A DNA stretch of 62,753 nt from Elizabethkingia sp. YR214 (GCF_003058195.1 NZ_QBUH01000013.1:1-62753); one strand, 5' to 3'; positions 16,694 to 26,276 are shown, numbered from the stretch's first letter. Translations and numbers: made by a program. The notes: generated from the letters alone by a model not told the origin.

Positions 16694-19407
16694 GGTATGG
16701 TTTATTAGCAATGGGACTTCTTAGCTTTATTACAACAGAAGCTCAGATAACATTTCCAGACAATTTGGGGATTACAGACCGAAAGATTCGGGAAGATGGT
16801 CTTCATTATATTATTCATCCTGTAAAAGGCGATTCCCGAACAGAGATCAGGCTTATTATAGATGCCGGAAGCCTTATGGAAAATCCTGATCAGGCAGGTG
16901 TTGCTCATTTTTTGGAGCATCTGGTTTTTAAGAAGACCTTATTTGGAAGTCTGGATAAATTGGGTGTAAAACTGGAAAGAGACTTTAACGCCTCCACCCA
17001 TTATGAATCTACAATTTATAAAATTTCAGTACCCAATACATCCGAAAACATTGGAATGTGTCTGGAAATTTTCAGAAAAAATATTTTCGCAGATTTATTC
17101 AGCAATGTCAGCAATGACGATATTGAAAAAGAAAAAAATGTAATTATTCAGGAACTTCGGGACAGAGGAAATGAAGGTCCTTTTTACCATGAAAAAATAG
17201 GAAACAGCATTTTCAGAAACAAACTTCCGGGAGGCACAGAAGCTGATATCCGAAAGATAAACAAAGCGTCATTGGAAAGCTATTTTAGAAAATGGTATAC
17301 AACAGCCAATGCTCATATTGTAATTATAGGTGATATAGATACATCTGCAACAGAGAAAAAGATAACAACATTATTTCAGGGTAAAGACTCTGCAGGTAGT
17401 GAGACTACTCCTTATTCTCAGATAGATTACGCTTCATTGATCCCTACACAAAGCATTTTTTCTCTGCAACAGGGAAAGCAAAAAAACATTAACGCCGAAC
17501 GGATAATTGCTGTACAACGAAAACCTGAAGATTTAAAAACTACGCTGATACAAAAACTCTACAGCGAATTGATCCGTCAAGGTATTAAAGATGCAGGGCT
17601 ACAAAATGTAACATTCTTTGATGACTGGTATATGGGAAACATTTTCCATTCAGGCTTTGAAATCAGGAGTAAGGATAAAGCAGATTTACTAAAAACCTAT
17701 GAACAACTTGGGGTCCTTTCTGAGCAAGTAAAAAAAACAGAAATTCAGCAGGAGTTGTTCGATACCATAAAGCAAAAAGTAATTAAAGATACTTTTTCTC
17801 CATTACCAGCCAGTACTAAAGATATTGCTGCTTATTATGAAGATATAATCGGCAGGCATAAGTATATCTTTCCTTCCGAAAGCAGATTTCTAGTGCAAAA
17901 AATTATGGATGAACTAAAAGAAGGAGAAATAAGATCATATCCTTTTTTGCTACCTGAAGGGCCGCATTTCAATCTGATCCAGACAACTATAGGTCAATCT
18001 GAAATCACAGAACAGGAACTCAACAATAGCTTCCAGGCAGGAATAAAGTCCGGATTGACAATACAACACCAGGAAGCTGCAAAAAAAGAGATTGTAAAAG
18101 AAGCTCCTCTAATCCATTATAAAATTGAATCTCCTAAAAAACTTTTTGCCGAAGTCATCAGTGAAAAACAATTAAATCAGCTGAATGTCTCTCTAATAAA
18201 ACTTTCCAACGGAATTGATGTGATACTGGCACCAGATAGCAAAGCAGACAAAAACACGATTATATACTACGGAAGAGGCGGTTTTTCGCAGCTTTCGGAT
18301 TACGAATATCCATTGTATAAGGACCTGAATTACTATTCAAATCAGATTGGGATTAAACCCTATAAATACAATATTCTTTCTAATATCTTATCTCAGAATA
18401 ACATCTCATATTCTTCCTATATTGGCAGTTATGCTAATGAGATCAGGATAGCTGCTCCGGATGATAACATAGAATTGGCATTCAAATTATTGTATCATTT
18501 AGTATACAATTATATATTGCCTGTCGGGGATTTTAAAGAAGATATTAAACTAAAACTACTGGAAGACGACACGGAAGAACAGGTTTCGGAAAATGAATAC
18601 GCCAGATTTCAGCAGGCAGAAGAATTGTTTCTGGGCAACTACAGAAAAACTGAAAATAAAAAGCTCACAAAACAGGAACTGAAAAAACTCGATATTAAAA
18701 AGCTATTTTTATTTTATGATCAGATCTTCCGGAATACCAACAACCGTGCTGTTTTGATTTCCGGAAACTTCAATATACATCAGGCAAAGGATTTAGTTAT
18801 TAAATATTTCGGAGCCTATAAACCCATTCATCAGCCACTGCAATGGCAATCAAATAGCTCTCCTGCTGTTTTGAATGAAGATTTTACACCTGAAAATCAG
18901 ACAAGAAAAGACGTTGCACTGATGACCAAGTCGTCCATTGTTCCCTCTGCAAAAAATATATTTGCTATACAAGTTGCAAAGGAATTATTGCAGTCCTGTT
19001 TTTTTGAAACTGCAAGAAACAAGTATGGAAAAGTTTACTCACCATCTGTGAGTTCTGAGTACAAAACCTATCCTACTCCTTCGGTTTCTTTTATTATAAA
19101 ATTCCGGAGCGAAAAGGAGGATATTCCGTTCCTGAAAAATCTGTTTTTAAATATTGTGGAAGAATTAAAAAACAATCCCCTGGATTCCGGAAAACTTGAA
19201 AATAGTAAAAAAGCTTTACTTATTTCCATGGCTGAAAAAATAACGGATCCTTATTTGAAAGAGAAAGAAGTAATTCAGAATTATTTGGATCAGCTTACTA
19301 TTGAGGATTTGGAGAATTACGAGTCTCTAATCAACTCCATTATAGCGGATGATATTCAAGCTATCTTAGCCCCAATTAAAAGCGTAGATGCTCAGCTTAT
19401 TCAGTAG
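16690..19407 (+). CDS. M16-family zinc metallopeptidase, secreted
   Basis: 905 aa with a short signal peptide ending in TEAQ. The inverted zinc motif HXXEH is H73-F-L-E76-H77, with a downstream glutamate region (EKEKNVIIQELRD). The length covers the two tandem M16 halves; the second half (from about 505) lacks the motif, as is usual. Such clamshell enzymes degrade peptides of limited length. It ends the SusC-SusD-lipoprotein operon, so the likely job is to cut peptides delivered through the SusC channel in the periplasm. The operon ends at a strong hairpin. Confidence 0.93.
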   Translation: MRYGLLAMGLLSFITTEAQITFPDNLGITDRKIREDGLHYIIHPVKGDSRTEIRLIIDAGSLMENPDQAGVAHFLEHLVFKKTLFGSLDKLGVKLERDFNASTHYESTIYKISVPNTSENIGMCLEIFRKNIFADLFSNVSNDDIEKEKNVIIQELRDRGNEGPFYHEKIGNSIFRNKLPGGTEADIRKINKASLESYFRKWYTTANAHIVIIGDIDTSATEKKITTLFQGKDSAGSETTPYSQIDYASLIPTQSIFSLQQGKQKNINAERIIAVQRKPEDLKTTLIQKLYSELIRQGIKDAGLQNVTFFDDWYMGNIFHSGFEIRSKDKADLLKTYEQLGVLSEQVKKTEIQQELFDTIKQKVIKDTFSPLPASTKDIAAYYEDIIGRHKYIFPSESRFLVQKIMDELKEGEIRSYPFLLPEGPHFNLIQTTIGQSEITEQELNNSFQAGIKSGLTIQHQEAAKKEIVKEAPLIHYKIESPKKLFAEVISEKQLNQLNVSLIKLSNGIDVILAPDSKADKNTIIYYGRGGFSQLSDYEYPLYKDLNYYSNQIGIKPYKYNILSNILSQNNISYSSYIGSYANEIRIAAPDDNIELAFKLLYHLVYNYILPVGDFKEDIKLKLLEDDTEEQVSENEYARFQQAEELFLGNYRKTENKKLTKQELKKLDIKKLFLFYDQIFRNTNNRAVLISGNFNIHQAKDLVIKYFGAYKPIHQPLQWQSNSSPAVLNEDFTPENQTRKDVALMTKSSIVPSAKNIFAIQVAKELLQSCFFETARNKYGKVYSPSVSSEYKTYPTPSVSFIIKFRSEKEDIPFLKNLFLNIVEELKNNPLDSGKLENSKKALLISMAEKITDPYLKEKEVIQNYLDQLTIEDLENYESLINSIIADDIQAILAPIKSVDAQLIQ

Positions 19408-19415
19408 CAGGTTAT

Positions 19416-19452
19416 AAAAAACTCACAGGTCTTGAAGATTCTGTGAGTTTTT
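19416..19452. terminator. Bidirectional terminator
   Basis: AAAAACTCACAG pairs perfectly with CTGTGAGTTTTT around a 12-base loop. It is placed between the convergent M16 and ChaN-like genes and would work on both strands. Confidence 0.88.
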
Positions 19453-19489
19453 AGATTACTTATTCAGTTGACTATAAAAGCGATCAGCT

Positions 19490-20362
19490 CTAATAGGTCT
19501 TAGTCATATCTGCAGGAACAATAAGGTTAAAATCTGTTGGTATATAATCTTTTTCAGGAACAGATAATTTTGGATTCTCTGATTCAAAAACAGAAATAAC
19601 GGCAATTTTAAGATTGGAATTTTTTTGTTTCAAATACCAGTAAATACCGCCATACTCCTTGCTGTGGTAGTTTCCATTGTAATGAATGAATGTCTTTCCC
19701 GGTTCTAAACTTTTGAAAATAGATTCTGCCATTGTAGCATCTTTCAAAGCCTGAGCAGAAATAAAATTCATTACTTTCAGATCATCTGCATGATCTCCCA
19801 TCATCGTCTTCATTTCCTTATACCCCGGGGTATCCAATGTTACTTTGATTGGTAAATCTGCAATATATTTTTTTTCCTGAGCATTTAGTGTATTCAATGA
19901 TTCCAGACCTTGTTTGGCTACCTGGGATGCATATTTTCTCGGAACATTTCCCGCTACAAATCTTAAGTTTTTAGTTTTTGCGAAATCCAGAAGAGGTTTG
20001 TAATCTGTGGTATAATTATTCCATAAACGGACAGAATCCTTCATATTTTTAGAATCCAGCTTTCCTGCCAGGTAATGGTCCAGTTGCTGCTGATTGTCTC
20101 TTTCGAACATCTCTGCTCCCAGAACCAATTGTTTATTTTTCTGTTCATACAGGCCTTCTGTAAACTTCAGTTGTAACCAGTGAACAATAGAATTATTATG
20201 CAGTTCACCGAATAAAACCACATCATAACCGGAAAGTTGTCTGACAATTTTCTCGGGTTTTACAACCTTTCCTTTCTTATTATAGAATTTATAAGCGTCA
20301 AACTGTTGCGCTTTTATTCCACTAATACATACTATAGCAAAGGCAAAAAGTAGTTTTCTCAT
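19490..20362 (-). CDS. ChaN-like haem-binding protein, secreted
   Basis: 290 aa from the ATG at 20362, which gives a signal peptide (MRKLLFAFAIVCISGIKAQ); the frame to 20446 adds 28 residues that overlap a terminator. FGELHNNSIVHW near the start and HYNGNYHSKEYGG near the end are hallmark motifs of the ChaN/Tiki erythromycin-esterase-like fold. ChaN proteins bind haem or act as metallopeptidase-like folds. It lies 104 bp behind hmuS in the same direction, separated by a terminator, so it is probably read both by leakage and from its own weak promoter. The context supports a haem role. Confidence 0.85.
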   Translation of the reverse strand: MRKLLFAFAIVCISGIKAQQFDAYKFYNKKGKVVKPEKIVRQLSGYDVVLFGELHNNSIVHWLQLKFTEGLYEQKNKQLVLGAEMFERDNQQQLDHYLAGKLDSKNMKDSVRLWNNYTTDYKPLLDFAKTKNLRFVAGNVPRKYASQVAKQGLESLNTLNAQEKKYIADLPIKVTLDTPGYKEMKTMMGDHADDLKVMNFISAQALKDATMAESIFKSLEPGKTFIHYNGNYHSKEYGGIYWYLKQKNSNLKIAVISVFESENPKLSVPEKDYIPTDFNLIVPADMTKTY

Positions 20363-20405
20363 CTTTAAATAAAAGTATAATTGAAATACCAATTTACAAT
20401 AAAAA

Positions 20406-20440
20406 AGGCCGTTTTGAAATGCAATGATTCGTAACGGCCT
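20406..20440 (-). terminator. Terminator after hmuS
   Basis: AGGCCGTT pairs with AACGGCCT around a 19-base loop, followed on the minus strand by TTTTTT. It separates hmuS from the ChaN-like gene. Confidence 0.75.
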
Positions 20441-20466
20441 CAACATTTAAATTTAGCTTAGTTATT

Positions 20467-21495
20467 TTATTTTTCCAGTTCCGCAACAAGGTCTTTCCAT
20501 TCCTGTAATTCCGGAATTCCTGGTTTTCTCTTTCCGAAAAACTGTACAATGAACTCTCCGTCTTTATTGAAGACCTCAACAGCATGAACCAGCCCATCTT
20601 CTGTAGGCTTTTTCACTATCCATGCTTCAGCAATTTTTTCTGTATCCAAGTGAAGATTGAAATCAGGATCCATTACATTGATCCAGCTATTGTACCACAA
20701 TACTTTGTTTACTTCTCCAGTATGGATTTGGATAATTCCACGATTTCCTACAAAAACCATTATCGGAAGTTTTCTTTCAGATGCGGTCTCAAGTAAAGCT
20801 ACAACTTTAGCAGGATCAACTTTTTTCACAAATTCATCCGAAGCCAGACGTAATGCCTGTGTTCTTGTTACACCATACTTTCTTGTCATAGCAAAGAAGT
20901 CATGAGTATCTTTCAGCTCCGACCACTCTTTACGAAAAGCTTCTACATCAATCTCAGCATCTGGTTTCTCGGCAGCCTTCGGTGCTAATGCCTCAAATAC
21001 AAATTCCTGAGTCTGAATATCAGCTTTGTATTTATCTGTAATGGTATCGAAAGCATCTGCATTACTGTCTTTCGTTAAATATATTTTGTGAAGTGCCAGT
21101 CCGTCTTTTCCAAAGAACTGTAAACTCTTCTTATCTCCTTCTACAACCGCAAAAGCATGCTTCCACGAATTCAGGAATATTCTAAGATCAATATCCTCTC
21201 CAACAAATAATTGTGCATGTGGACTACTGAAATCACCATTCAGATAAGTTCCTTTTCTTTCATGTACACATTCGTTGTTTCTGGTTAAAGCCATTACTTT
21301 TCCAAGCTGTTCAGTATCGGTTAAAATTCCTGAGAAATCAGGATTCAAGACCGTAACACCTTCACCTATACCGGTTACCAGTAAATCGGCTTCGCTAACC
21401 CCTAATTGTTCTGCTGCATTTCTGATTCTAAGATGTGGAGTCTCTGCTTTCAGATTAGTCCACTTTTCTTTTAAATCTCCGGCTATTGTATTCAT
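20467..21495 (-). CDS. hmuS: Haem-degrading/haem-carrier protein HmuS (HemS/ChuS family)
   Basis: 342 aa, cytoplasmic, with two similar halves: residues 1-165, with LRIRNAAEQLGVSEADLLVTG, and 180-340, with FFAMTRKYGVTRTQALRLASDEFV. This is the duplicated HemS fold. Each half carries the characteristic NRGIIQIHTG or NNECVHERKG region near its ligand site. Family members accept haem from the ABC importer and store or degrade it to release iron. It follows the methyltransferase by 4 bp in the haem operon. Confidence 0.92.
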   Translation of the reverse strand: MNTIAGDLKEKWTNLKAETPHLRIRNAAEQLGVSEADLLVTGIGEGVTVLNPDFSGILTDTEQLGKVMALTRNNECVHERKGTYLNGDFSSPHAQLFVGEDIDLRIFLNSWKHAFAVVEGDKKSLQFFGKDGLALHKIYLTKDSNADAFDTITDKYKADIQTQEFVFEALAPKAAEKPDAEIDVEAFRKEWSELKDTHDFFAMTRKYGVTRTQALRLASDEFVKKVDPAKVVALLETASERKLPIMVFVGNRGIIQIHTGEVNKVLWYNSWINVMDPDFNLHLDTEKIAEAWIVKKPTEDGLVHAVEVFNKDGEFIVQFFGKRKPGIPELQEWKDLVAELEK

Positions 21496-21499
21496 TATA

Positions 21500-22150
21500 T
21501 TATTTTTTTAAGGTTAATATTGTATAGTTTCTTTTAACAGGACCTTCCCCGGTTTTACCAGGTATCCATTCTTCTTTTTGCGTTAGTTTAATTTGTACAA
21601 ATCTACTTTTACGGATTAGTACTTCTGCATCTTCATTATTATACAGCTGGAAGCCATATTGTGTAAAGGCAAGCCCTTCCATAAAATCTTTTTGTCCAAA
21701 GGTGAGAACAAAAGTTCCGTTGTTTCTCAGTACTCTGTAAATCTCGTCTAAGAAAGCTTCCGGTTCTTTCCAAAAGTACAAGGTATTTACTGTGAAAATT
21801 TTATCAAAACTTTGCTCAACAAAGGGTATGTTCTGTCCGTCGTAAACAAAGAATTGTGACTGATTTTCAAATTTTATATTTTTTCGCAGTGCCTGATCTC
21901 TCATTGTTTCGGAAATATCCAATCCCGTATAATTAAGATCATCTGCCAATTTTAGTAATTGTTCCAAATGTCCGGCATTGCCATGTCCTACCTCCAATAT
22001 TCTGTCGGAATCGTCAAGCTCTAGAGCTGCAATACTTTCCATTGTCATGGAAATATTGGTTGTATCCATCATCTCAGCGATTTCTATTCCTTTATCGCCC
22101 TCCGGATTGGCCAGATTTTTTGCCAGTAATTTCAGATCTTCTGTATTCAT
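21500..22150 (-). CDS. Class I SAM-dependent methyltransferase in haem operon
   Basis: 216 aa. SAM motif I is ILEVGHGNAGHLEQLL (about 50-65), followed by GLDISETM and FDKIFTVNTLYFW; the latter corresponds to motif IV of UbiE/Methyltransf_11-type enzymes. The substrate is unknown. It is packed between hmuV (2-bp gap) and hmuS (4-bp gap), so it is co-made with the haem importer. It may act on a haem breakdown product, but this is inference; methyltransferase-like proteins linked to haem breakdown are known in other bacteria (radical SAM ChuW types), and this one is not of that class. Confidence 0.85.
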   Translation of the reverse strand: MNTEDLKLLAKNLANPEGDKGIEIAEMMDTTNISMTMESIAALELDDSDRILEVGHGNAGHLEQLLKLADDLNYTGLDISETMRDQALRKNIKFENQSQFFVYDGQNIPFVEQSFDKIFTVNTLYFWKEPEAFLDEIYRVLRNNGTFVLTFGQKDFMEGLAFTQYGFQLYNNEDAEVLIRKSRFVQIKLTQKEEWIPGKTGEGPVKRNYTILTLKK

Positions 22151-22152
22151 AG

Positions 22153-22929
22153 TTATCCAAAAATTATCATTGGTGTTTCGTTTACCGGATTTTTACATAT
22201 CGTACACGGGAAGTTATAAGTATCGCTTATTCTTTCCTTTGTAAATACCTCATCGGGATTTCCATATGCAGCCACTCTACCGTTTTTCATCAATAGAATT
22301 TTATCAGCAAACTGTGCTGCCAGATTCAGATCATGTAAGACTACTATTACCGAATTGGTCTTTCGCGTGAAATTCTTCATACTCTCCAATGCGCGGTACT
22401 GGTATTTTATATCCAGATTATTCAGCGGCTCATCCAGAAACAGAAGTTTATGGACAACATCATTTTCAAGCTGAGCCATTACCCGTGAAAGGTGTACTCT
22501 TTGTTTTTCACCTCCGGATAAAGTGTTATAATCTCTGTCTTTAAGATGAACAATATCGGTTTCCAACAGCATCTTACTCATAGCGTCCCAGTCTTCTTTT
22601 CTAGGTTGTCCATCAAAATATGGATAGCGCCCCATCATCACGACATCTTTTACCTTCAGAGGAATGTCCGTGCTGTTATGTTGTGAAAATTTGGCTTTGT
22701 GCTTCGATAATTCGTGTATTCCCCAGTCTGTAATCTGCTTATTTTTAAATAAAATCTGTTGTTTTTTATCTTGCTTAATCTCGTTTGCCAAAACACTCAA
22801 TAAGCTCGACTTCCCTGCTCCATTAGGTCCCACAATTGCTAAAAACTCTCCATACTCTACAGACACATCTACGCCGTCCAGAATATGAAATTTCTTGTGC
22901 AGGTAATTTATACGATGTGCTTTTATCAT
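22153..22929 (-). CDS. hmuV: Haem ABC transporter ATP-binding protein HmuV
   Basis: 258 aa. Walker A GPNGAGKSS at 34-42, signature LSGGEKQR, Walker B LLFLDEPLNNLD and switch VVLHDLNLAA are all intact. It matches the HmuV/FecE group that energises haem import. It overlaps hmuU by one base. Confidence 0.94.
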   Translation of the reverse strand: MIKAHRINYLHKKFHILDGVDVSVEYGEFLAIVGPNGAGKSSLLSVLANEIKQDKKQQILFKNKQITDWGIHELSKHKAKFSQHNSTDIPLKVKDVVMMGRYPYFDGQPRKEDWDAMSKMLLETDIVHLKDRDYNTLSGGEKQRVHLSRVMAQLENDVVHKLLFLDEPLNNLDIKYQYRALESMKNFTRKTNSVIVVLHDLNLAAQFADKILLMKNGRVAAYGNPDEVFTKERISDTYNFPCTICKNPVNETPMIIFG

Positions 22930-23969
22930 TATAAAGACTTTTTATGTTTCATTAAAATTGCAATAAAAATGGGGCCACCCATTAATGCGGTTAATATTCC
23001 AATTGGCAGTTCCGAAGGTGCTACTATACTTCTGCTGAAAGTATCCGCTACCAATAACAGGACAGCTCCGAATATTGCCGACAAAGGCAATATAAAATAG
23101 TAATTGGATCTAAAAAGTAATCTGAGTATGTAAGGAACAATTAGTCCTACAAATCCGATAGCTCCGGAGAAAGCAACACAGGTACCAACCATAAGTGCTG
23201 TAATTACTACAATCTGTTTTTTTAATTTCTCTACATTTATTCCTAAATGTTGTGCATCTTTTTCTCCTAACATCATCGCATTCAGTGCTTTTCCTTTTGG
23301 CATTAATATAAAATAAGAAATAAGCAAAACAGCTAACAAAACAAGATTCTTGGTCCAGGTAGCTGCTGCCAGACTTCCCAAATTCCAGAAAGTAAGGTCT
23401 CTAAGCTGGTCATCCTTCGATATATAAATAAGGAAACCGGTAATAGAGAAACCTATTGCTGTAATAGCCACACCTGTAAGAAGCATCATCACAATATTGG
23501 TTTTCCCGCCGCTTGTAGATATTTTGTATACCAAAAGCATAGAAAATAAAGCACCGACAAATGCCGATAAACCAACCAGTGAGAATTGTACTGCTTCCGG
23601 CAGGTAAGCCCTGAAGCTACTGCCCAGGATTATAGCTATTGCTGCCATAAGCGTAGCTCCGGATGTAAGTCCTATCAGATCTCCTGTTGCCAGGGGATTT
23701 TTGAATAGTCCCTGTAATGCTGTTCCCGATACTGCCAACATACTTCCTATTAATATTGCCATTATTATCCGGGAAAATCTTACATCCCAAATAATATATT
23801 TATCACTGAGTGAAAGGCTTTTGTCCTGTGTGATTACTTTATATAATACTGCAAACGGAGAATGTCCTCCAAAATCATATACCCCAACATAGAGGGCAAT
23901 TACTACAAGTGCAACGAGTAAAAGCCCACCCGAAATAAGATAAAAATATAATTTATTTTGTGTTTTCAA
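22929..23969 (-). CDS. hmuU: Haem ABC transporter permease HmuU (FecCD family)
   Basis: 346 aa, about ten hydrophobic helices. FecCD hallmarks: RFSRIIMAILIGSMLAVSG, TALQGLFKNPLATGDLIGLTSGA and the C-terminal GAIGFVGLIVPYILR. It is an inner-membrane haem or siderophore channel. Its start overlaps the hmuT end by 17 bp. Confidence 0.94.
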   Translation of the reverse strand: MKTQNKLYFYLISGGLLLVALVVIALYVGVYDFGGHSPFAVLYKVITQDKSLSLSDKYIIWDVRFSRIIMAILIGSMLAVSGTALQGLFKNPLATGDLIGLTSGATLMAAIAIILGSSFRAYLPEAVQFSLVGLSAFVGALFSMLLVYKISTSGGKTNIVMMLLTGVAITAIGFSITGFLIYISKDDQLRDLTFWNLGSLAAATWTKNLVLLAVLLISYFILMPKGKALNAMMLGEKDAQHLGINVEKLKKQIVVITALMVGTCVAFSGAIGFVGLIVPYILRLLFRSNYYFILPLSAIFGAVLLLVADTFSRSIVAPSELPIGILTALMGGPIFIAILMKHKKSL

Positions 23970-24831
23970 TTAGCAGTTTGTTTAGTTCTACTACTGCTTC
24001 CCCTAGTCTTGGGCCAAAGCTCGATGCTAAACCGCCGTCCATAGAAATAATCTTCTTGTCCTTCCCGGCATTGGTTTGTGCAACTCCCGGCATTTTTAAT
24101 ACGGCTTCATTTCCTCCTGCTCCTGCTAATCCGCTTTTGAATAAGAATAAAATATCCGGATTGGCTTTTACAACAGCTTCAGGAGTAAGGGGTTTAAAAT
24201 CGTCAAATTCATTAATCGCATTTTCACCACCAGCCAATGTGATAAGCTTTTCCATTGGAGTATTTTTCCCGGCTACCATCAGGTTATTTCCTCTTGCATA
24301 GATAAATAATACCTTAGGCTTTTTTGCTAAAGATTGTACCTGCTTCATATCTGCATCGATCTTATCATTTAGCTTCTGATAATCTGTATTACCTACAGCT
24401 TTGGCAACCTGTTCTATTAATTTTTTGGTTCCGTCTACAGAAAATTCCTGCTGAAAAATATCTGCTTTAATACCTGAAGATTTTATTTTACTTAATAATT
24501 CAGGATTCAAGTCTTTATCTGAGGCCAGAATTAAAGTTGGATTAAGTGCCATGATAGGCTCAATCGTCATACTTCTTACGTGCCCCAAATCTTTAGCGGT
24601 TGCTTTTAGTGTTTCAGGATATGTACTGGTAACATCAGCTCCTACAATTTCACTTTCATGTCCTAGTGCACTTACGACCTCAGTAATTCCGCCACTTAAG
24701 CTTACTATCTTATTTTCAGATTTCGGGTTTTCCGAGGTCTGTTCAGTTGCTCCACTGCTAAGCTTATCGGTTTCTTTCTTACAAGAATACAGGGCAAGCA
24801 CTACGGATGCCATTAATATTGCTTTTTTCAT
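23953..24831 (-). CDS. hmuT: Haem ABC transporter substrate-binding lipoprotein HmuT
   Basis: 292 aa. Lipobox LYSC at about residues 14-17 after a short signal, then a TroA/FhuD-like binding fold: IVSLSGGITEVVSALG, DLGHVRSMTIEPIMALNPTLIL and LTPEAVVKANPDILF. It is the first gene of the operon and hands haem to HmuUV. No TonB-dependent haem receptor is next to it, so the outer-membrane step must be encoded elsewhere. Confidence 0.92.
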   Translation of the reverse strand: MKKAILMASVVLALYSCKKETDKLSSGATEQTSENPKSENKIVSLSGGITEVVSALGHESEIVGADVTSTYPETLKATAKDLGHVRSMTIEPIMALNPTLILASDKDLNPELLSKIKSSGIKADIFQQEFSVDGTKKLIEQVAKAVGNTDYQKLNDKIDADMKQVQSLAKKPKVLFIYARGNNLMVAGKNTPMEKLITLAGGENAINEFDDFKPLTPEAVVKANPDILFLFKSGLAGAGGNEAVLKMPGVAQTNAGKDKKIISMDGGLASSFGPRLGEAVVELNKLLIENTK

Positions 24832-24914
24832 ACAGATTTAATTTTGTTCCTGTCAAATTTTAATCTTCATACTGAACTCTTTGTTCATTTATATGATTTT
24901 ACAATATTACACTT

Positions 24915-24937
24915 TTATTTAGAATTAATAAAAATAA
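24915..24937. promoter_or_regulatory. Possible Fur-type operator upstream of hmuT
   Basis: TTATTTAGAATTAATAAAAATAA is an imperfect A/T-rich inverted repeat about 85 bp upstream of the hmuT start. Iron control would be expected for this operon, but the match is too loose in such an A/T-rich stretch to be more than a suggestion. Confidence 0.2.
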
Positions 24938-24962
24938 TATTTAATGATAAATTTCAGCCAAC

Positions 24963-24995
24963 AAAAAAAGCGGTCCCAATGGAACCGCTTTTTAT
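24963..24995 (-). terminator. fabV terminator
   Basis: GCGGTCC pairs with GGAACCGC (one bulged base) around a short loop, flanked by A7 on one side and T5 on the other. It lies 15-20 bp beyond the fabV stop. Confidence 0.88.
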
Positions 24996-25009
24996 AGTAT
25001 TTTAATGTA

Positions 25010-26212
25010 TTACCCTTCTATACTTGGGATGTTTACCACTTCGTTAGTATCTTTTTCATAATCAATACCCGGAACATCAAATCCAAATAACTGGAAAAAT
25101 TCTTTACGATAACCTTCGATATCACTAATTTCTCCTAAGTTTTCTGTAGAAATAGTTTCCCAAAGAGCTGCAACTTCTTTTTGTACGTCTTCACGCATTT
25201 CCCAGTCGTCGATACGGATTCTGCCTTTATCGTCTAACAAAACTTCTCCGTTATCAGTATATAATCTGTCTGCAAAAAGTCTTTGCATCTGTTCTATTGT
25301 ACCTTCGTGAATACCTTTTTCTTTCATTACTTTGTAAAGTAAAGAAATATAAAGCGGTACCACAGGAATTGCTGAACTAGATTGTGTAACCAAAGCTTTG
25401 TTAACAGATACATAAGAAATACCGTTAAGGTCTTTCAGCATATCGTTAATTGCTGTTACAGAACCTTCCAGATCATTTTTAGCCTGCCCGATAGTTCCGT
25501 TTCTGTAGATAGGGAAAGTTAACTCAGGGCCAATATAAGAATATGCAACAGTCTTAACTCCATCAGCCAGAACACCAGCGTTCTTAAGATCTTCGATCCA
25601 GAATTTCCAGTCTTCACCACCCATTACAGCGATAGTATTCTGAATATCTTCATCTTTATCTACCGGTTGGATGCTGATATCTGAAACAACACCTGTATGG
25701 AAATCTACTGTTTTGTTAGTAAAAGCTTCTCCGATTGGCTTTAATACTGAAGCATAAGCTACCCCAGTTTTAGGATGCGTACGTCTTGGAGATGCCAAAC
25801 TGTATATTACAAGATCAACCTGACCTAAATCTTTTTTAATAAGCTCAATTGTCTGTTGCTTTATCTCATCGGAGAAAGCATCACCATTAATACTTTTAGC
25901 ATATAATCCTGCTGCTGCGGCTTCTTTCTCGAAAGCTGCAGAGTTATACCATCCGGCTGTAGCCAGCTTACCTTCTGATGGTGCTTTTTCGAAGAAAACA
26001 CCTACAGTAGCTGCACCAGAACCAAAAGCTGCAGAAATTCTGGAAGATAAACCGAAACCTGTGGAAGCACCAATTACCAATACTTTTTTAGGACCGTTTT
26101 TAATCTCACCTTTAGATTTCACATAATCAATCTGACTTTTAACATTCTGTAAAGCTCCTTCAGGGTGTGCTGTAAGGCAGATAAACCCTCTAACACGTGG
26201 TTGTATGATCAT
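25010..26212 (-). CDS. fabV: Trans-2-enoyl-ACP/CoA reductase FabV
   Basis: 400 aa, the usual family length. The N-terminus MIIQPRVRGFICLTAHPEGA, the nucleotide-binding GASTGFGLSSRI (48-59) and the catalytic Y236-X8-K245 pair (YRNGTIGQAK) mark FabV rather than FabI. It reduces the enoyl bond in the last step of each fatty-acid elongation cycle, in the cytoplasm. FabV enzymes are typically much less sensitive to triclosan than FabI. Single gene with its own promoter and terminator. Confidence 0.96.
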   Translation of the reverse strand: MIIQPRVRGFICLTAHPEGALQNVKSQIDYVKSKGEIKNGPKKVLVIGASTGFGLSSRISAAFGSGAATVGVFFEKAPSEGKLATAGWYNSAAFEKEAAAAGLYAKSINGDAFSDEIKQQTIELIKKDLGQVDLVIYSLASPRRTHPKTGVAYASVLKPIGEAFTNKTVDFHTGVVSDISIQPVDKDEDIQNTIAVMGGEDWKFWIEDLKNAGVLADGVKTVAYSYIGPELTFPIYRNGTIGQAKNDLEGSVTAINDMLKDLNGISYVSVNKALVTQSSSAIPVVPLYISLLYKVMKEKGIHEGTIEQMQRLFADRLYTDNGEVLLDDKGRIRIDDWEMREDVQKEVAALWETISTENLGEISDIEGYRKEFFQLFGFDVPGIDYEKDTNEVVNIPSIEG

Positions 26213-26244
26213 AGTTCTTAATTTTCAATTCTATTTACTGAATA

Positions 26245-26276
26245 CAAATGTAGTGAGACATGACAAAATGCACAAA
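26245..26276 (-). promoter_or_regulatory. fabV promoter
   Basis: On the minus strand TACATTTG (26245-26252) matches the Bacteroidota -7 element TAnnTTTG, and a TTG lies 20 bp upstream (26273-26275) at the -33 position. It is 33 bp from the fabV start. Confidence 0.65.

Noticed and set aside
24832-24962. Well-defined Fur box upstream of hmuT
   Set aside because: Only a loose A/T-rich inverted repeat is present; kept as a low-confidence feature, not as a finding.
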